A DNA stretch of 23,177 bases from an uncultured Eubacteriales bacterium. GTDB lineage: Bacteria; Bacillota; Clostridia; Oscillospirales; Butyricicoccaceae. Position numbers and translations under genes: made by a program. The stretch lies in assembly GCA_910586105.1 (NCBI GenBank), contig CAJUGU010000053.1, forward strand, positions 1-23,177, given 5' to 3'. The notes below the pieces were generated by a model. That model made no database searches. It saw only the letters and a program-made list of their open reading frames with translations, and was not told the origin of the DNA. This document shows, piece by piece, positions 20,779 to 23,177 of this stretch; the first letter of the stretch is position 1; every line of letters begins with the position of its first letter.

Positions 20779-20801
20779 TCACACGCCTTCCGGGAAGTCT
20801 A
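20773..20801 (-). promoter_or_regulatory. Promoter of the 20694-20766 RNA
   Basis: On the minus strand, TAGACT (20801-20796), 17-bp spacer, TAAAAT (20778-20773) with TGA before it. The -35 is weak; the extended -10 helps. Confidence 0.5.
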
Positions 20802-20817
20802 TCTTTTTTTCCGGAAG
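20787..20817. promoter_or_regulatory. Inverted repeat in front of the recombinase
   Basis: CTTCCGG (20787-20793) and CCGGAAG (20811-20817), 17 bases apart, 30-60 bp before the start codon. Possible binding site of a regulator or of the recombinase itself. Confidence 0.4.
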
Positions 20818-20845
20818 AATAGGTTATCTTAGGAGGTCTTAAAAA

Positions 20846-22390
20846 ATGTCTTACGCGATTTATTTAAGGAAATCCCGCGCGGATCTGGATGCCGAAGCGC
20901 ACGGGGAAGGAGAAACCCTGGCGCGGCATCGCTCCGTGCTGTTAGAACTGGCGCAGCGGCGCACGCTGCCGGTCGGGGCGGTCTATGAAGAGATCGTCTC
21001 CGGCGAAACGATCGCAGCGCGTCCGCAGATGCAGCAGCTGCTGTCCGAGGTCGAATCCGGGCTGTGGGAGGGCGTGCTGGTGATGGAGGTCGAACGTCTC
21101 GCCCGCGGGGATACGATCGATCAGGGGATCGTTGCGCAGGCGTTCAAATACTCCAACACGCTTATCATCACCCCGGCCAAAACCTATGATCCCGCAAATG
21201 AAATTGATGAAGAATACTTTGAATTCAGCCTTTTCATGTCCCGCCGCGAATACAAAGCGATCAACCGCCGCCTTCAGGCGGGACGTCAGGCATCCGCCCG
21301 GGAAGGGAAATGGCTCGGCGGCCCGCCCCCTTACGGCTACGACCCGCAAAAGCTCCCGCGGGAAAAGGGTTACACGCTGGTCCCGAATCAGGATGCAGAT
21401 ACGATCCGCGCAATCTTCCGGCTGTATGTATCGGAGCCCGGCATGGGAACGATCCGGCTGTCGAACCGTTTGAATGAGCTGGGCTACCGCTCCGCAACCG
21501 GCAGGGCTTTCAATGTCGGCATCGTGAAGGAGATCCTGCAAAACCCATTATACGCAGGATACATCACCTTCGGGCGTCGGCCCACGAAAAAGCAGATCCG
21601 CAGCGGCGAGATCGCTTATCAATATCCGCGCGCAAAGGATTATCCAATGTATCCGGGGCGGCACGAACCGCTCATAACCCAGGAGGTCTGGCAGCAGGCG
21701 CAGGCCAAACTTGCCGCCCGCAGCTTTCACCCGGTTCGTCATGACAAACAACTGCACAATCCTTTTGCGGGGCTGCTCCTGTGCGGGAAGTGCGGACACA
21801 AGATGCAGGCCCGGCCCGGCCGGAAGGGCAGCCGGGTCCTGTTTTGCCATCACTACTGCGGCATGGTCTCGGCTCAGCTGGAGGAAGTCGAACGGGCATT
21901 CGCGCAGTCGTTAGCGCTTTGGCTGGCGGATTACGCGGTACAGGCGCGCACACCGCATCCCGACGAAGAGGCGCGGAAGGGGGCGGCATTGGCGGCGCTG
22001 CATCAGGCGAAAGCCGATCTGGACGCTGTCGGCGCTCAGCTGGCGCGGGCGTATGAACTTGTCGAACAGGGGATCTATACCCCGGAAGTATTTGCAGACC
22101 GGCAGGCGGCGCTATTATCACGGCAGGCGAAGCTGACGCAAGCTATGCGCAAAGCGCAGTCGGAGATTCGGCAATACGAGCGGCAGGCGGCGGCATTGAG
22201 CAGGCTGGTACCAGCCGTCGAACACATCGCCGAAGTTTATCGCGACACTCCCACGGCCGAAGAAAAGAACAACCTGTTAAAATCTGCGTTGCATCACATC
22301 ATTTACCGCAAGACGCGCGCGATAGACCATCCAGATGGCAGCGATTTAGTGCTGACTCTCTACCCCAATTTCCCCGACGCAGACTGCTAA
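20846..22390 (+). CDS. Large serine recombinase (phage integrase)
   Basis: 514 aa. It integrates and excises the prophage. The resolvase domain starts with YLRKSRAD, giving catalytic Ser10 with Arg8; VMEVERLARGD (79-89) carries further catalytic arginines. The recombinase domain follows (GGPPPYGY, then DADTIRAIFRLYVS and VGIVKEILQNPLYAGYI), then a zinc ribbon (CGKCG at 313-317, CHHYCG at about 336-341), a long coiled coil (AALHQAKADLDAVGAQL...), and a C-terminal segment. AGGAGGT precedes ATG 20846 by 8 bases. All domains look intact. The stop codon directly abuts the host gene remnant, so attR must be here. The partner site is outside the window. Confidence 0.96.
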   Translation: MSYAIYLRKSRADLDAEAHGEGETLARHRSVLLELAQRRTLPVGAVYEEIVSGETIAARPQMQQLLSEVESGLWEGVLVMEVERLARGDTIDQGIVAQAFKYSNTLIITPAKTYDPANEIDEEYFEFSLFMSRREYKAINRRLQAGRQASAREGKWLGGPPPYGYDPQKLPREKGYTLVPNQDADTIRAIFRLYVSEPGMGTIRLSNRLNELGYRSATGRAFNVGIVKEILQNPLYAGYITFGRRPTKKQIRSGEIAYQYPRAKDYPMYPGRHEPLITQEVWQQAQAKLAARSFHPVRHDKQLHNPFAGLLLCGKCGHKMQARPGRKGSRVLFCHHYCGMVSAQLEEVERAFAQSLALWLADYAVQARTPHPDEEARKGAALAALHQAKADLDAVGAQLARAYELVEQGIYTPEVFADRQAALLSRQAKLTQAMRKAQSEIRQYERQAAALSRLVPAVEHIAEVYRDTPTAEEKNNLLKSALHHIIYRKTRAIDHPDGSDLVLTLYPNFPDADC

Positions 22391-22415
22391 CAACATCAAG
22401 GCAGTTATTGGCCGC
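22385..22415. other. Right prophage-host junction (attR)
   Basis: The recombinase stop (22388-22390) is followed in the same frame by GSYWPLPYVAG, where intact GH18 proteins, as I recall them, read close to YDWPLPYV. Phage-derived and host-derived sequence therefore meet at about 22395-22412. The exact crossover bases need the left end or an empty site. Confidence 0.7.
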
Positions 22416-22720
22416 TGCCCTATGTAGCGGGCCAGACGGTTGCGACGGCGATTTCAAATGTCGAAGCGATCAACAAAGCGATCCAGATGGGATCATTCAT
22501 CCAGTACGACCAGACGGCGCAGTCGCCCTACTATAACTACTGGCAGAACAACACCGAACACGAGGTATGGTTTGAGGATGCGCGATCGATTCAGGCGAAG
22601 CTGCTGTTGGCAAAGGAGTACGGATTACGGGGCATATCGGTCTGGAACATCATGCAGTATTTCCCGCAGCTGTGGATGGTATTGAATGCCCTGTTTGAGA
22701 TCGAAAAGATCTGCGGATAA
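22391..22720 (+). pseudogene. 3' part of a host GH18 glycoside hydrolase (YaaH/SleL-like), split by the prophage
   Basis: An open frame without a start codon encodes about 109 residues of a GH18 C-terminus: WPLPYVAG, then AISNVEAINKA, FIQYDQTAQSPYYNY, HEVWFEDARSIQAKLLLAKEYGL and RGISVWN, ending in FPQLWMVLNALFEIEKI. This matches spore-associated GH18 proteins that act on cortex peptidoglycan. The catalytic DxxDxDxE motif would be in the missing N-terminal part, which should lie at the other prophage end. A terminator follows. Excision by the adjacent recombinase would restore the gene if the left half is intact. Confidence 0.82.
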
Positions 22721-22733
22721 AGCGAATAAAAAA

Positions 22734-22766
22734 GCAGGCTGGGGCGTAAGCCCGGCCTGTTTTTTT
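22734..22766 (+). terminator. Terminator of the host GH18 gene
   Basis: CAGGCTGGGGC pairs imperfectly with GCCCGGCCTG around a short loop, followed by seven T. Confidence 0.85.
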
Positions 22767-22842
22767 ATGGATCGGTCGATGGATCACGGGAGCTGATGTT
22801 GTATAAATAAAGTTGACACCTTCAATACACAGGAAAAGAAGT

Positions 22843-23079
22843 CTATAATGGGAAGAGATGGTCGTACTCGATATTCTCCTTGATGATCTCCCGATAAATC
22901 TCAACGGCGCTCTGCGTGGCCGCCTCCGCTCCTTTCCTTTCCGGCGGCGAAGCCGCAACAGCCGCCCCAGCGGGAGGGGGCGAAAGGGAGGGGAAGGAAT
23001 GGGTAATCGATGGGTCTGTAATTCTTGGGTCTTTACTTTGTATGTCTTTATTTAGAGCAATCGGCGAAAAAATATTCAC
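22843..23079 (-). pseudogene. Possible remnant of a RepA/DUF6017-type replication protein
   Basis: A minus-strand frame of 78 codons starts at a GTG without a good ribosome site. Its end (AVEIYREIIKENIEYDHL) looks like the C-terminal YREIIKENIEYD stretch of plasmid and conjugative-element RepA-like proteins from gut Firmicutes, but it stops four residues later, where relatives continue. The middle is a low-complexity Ser/Pro/Asn part typical of that family's linker. Probably a decayed fragment in host DNA beyond the prophage. The rest of 22767-23177 holds nothing else I can support. Confidence 0.4.
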
Positions 23080-23177
23080 AAGCAGCGGGAAGAAGAGGTA
23101 TAATGAGTCTAAGATGAAAAAGGATGTTAAGCATTGAAACCCGGAAACGGCTTGTGAGGGGATATGAACGAACCCAT

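Larger units (their letters stand above)
1..22390. mobile_element. Temperate phage (prophage), right-hand part
   Basis: The stretch holds a coherent phage gene set: terminase subunits, portal, tail fibre, DnaB-type helicase, iteron-bearing initiator, XRE repressor and a large serine recombinase. Structural and replication genes are on the minus strand; repressor and recombinase are on the plus strand. The right boundary is placed at the recombinase stop codon, because the next codons read in frame into the 3' part of a host GH18 gene. The left end lies outside the window; scaffold, coat and lysis genes are not seen and would be expected beyond base 1. Tail hub and portal types suggest a podovirus-like particle; that is inference. 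Confidence 0.93.

Noticed and set aside
22813..22849. TTGACA and TATAAT in the right flank as a promoter
   Set aside because: The spacing is 25 bp, far outside the workable range; only the TATAAT with a poor upstream box would remain.

Overview
The window is most of a temperate phage genome (prophage) in a spore-forming, fairly high-GC Firmicute, most plausibly of the Oscillospiraceae/Ruminococcaceae type. The reasons are AGGAGG ribosome sites throughout, clostridial-phage gene families, and an interrupted host gene that looks like a GH18 spore peptidoglycan hydrolase. The prophage runs from before base 1 to about base 22390. Its right end is a large serine recombinase, followed directly by the 3' part of the host gene.

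Layout, read along the minus strand from right to left. An early/replication operon (15631 down to 7938) has its own promoter at 15705-15734. It encodes four small proteins, a triple zinc-ribbon protein, a replication initiator, a DnaB-type helicase, a PcfK-like/PcfJ-like pair, a DUF3102 coiled-coil protein, a small zinc protein, an HUH Rep-like protein and a Com/KTR-like zinc ribbon. After two terminators with duplicated 5' arms come the packaging and structural genes: small terminase, large terminase, a 118-aa protein, a beta-propeller-like tail protein, a self-cleaving tail fibre and a P22-type portal. The set suggests a podovirus-like virion. Two tiny, mutually homologous genes (128-277 and 3615-3755) sit among these genes on the opposite strand, each with its own promoter and terminator.

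Between the early operon and the repressor (about 15.7-18.7 kb) is an accessory region. Minus-strand small genes face plus-strand genes (a membrane-anchored helical protein and an HExxH metallopeptidase). An 80-95 bp promoter/leader/hairpin repeat occurs three times between them. Each repeat copy carries the last codons of the 53-aa gene at 18532-18693, so the array looks built by repeated insertion or recombination at that gene's 3' end. A perfect-consensus leftward promoter, operator-like inverted repeats and a rightward promoter form the genetic switch in front of an XRE repressor (18840-19352). To its right are an unrecognised AT-rich 272-aa gene, a coiled-coil protein and the recombinase.

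Three short RNAs are predicted from promoter-terminator pairs: a plus-strand RNA at 14261-14315 just upstream of the initiator (placed like lambda OOP), and two minus-strand RNAs of about 70 nt in front of the 272-aa gene and the recombinase. The initiator gene carries a 22-23 bp iteron array (13743-13920) beside an AT-rich stretch, the likely phage origin. The strongest candidates for undescribed biology are the repeat-bounded accessory array, the switch-proximal RNAs, and the iteron/OOP-like origin.
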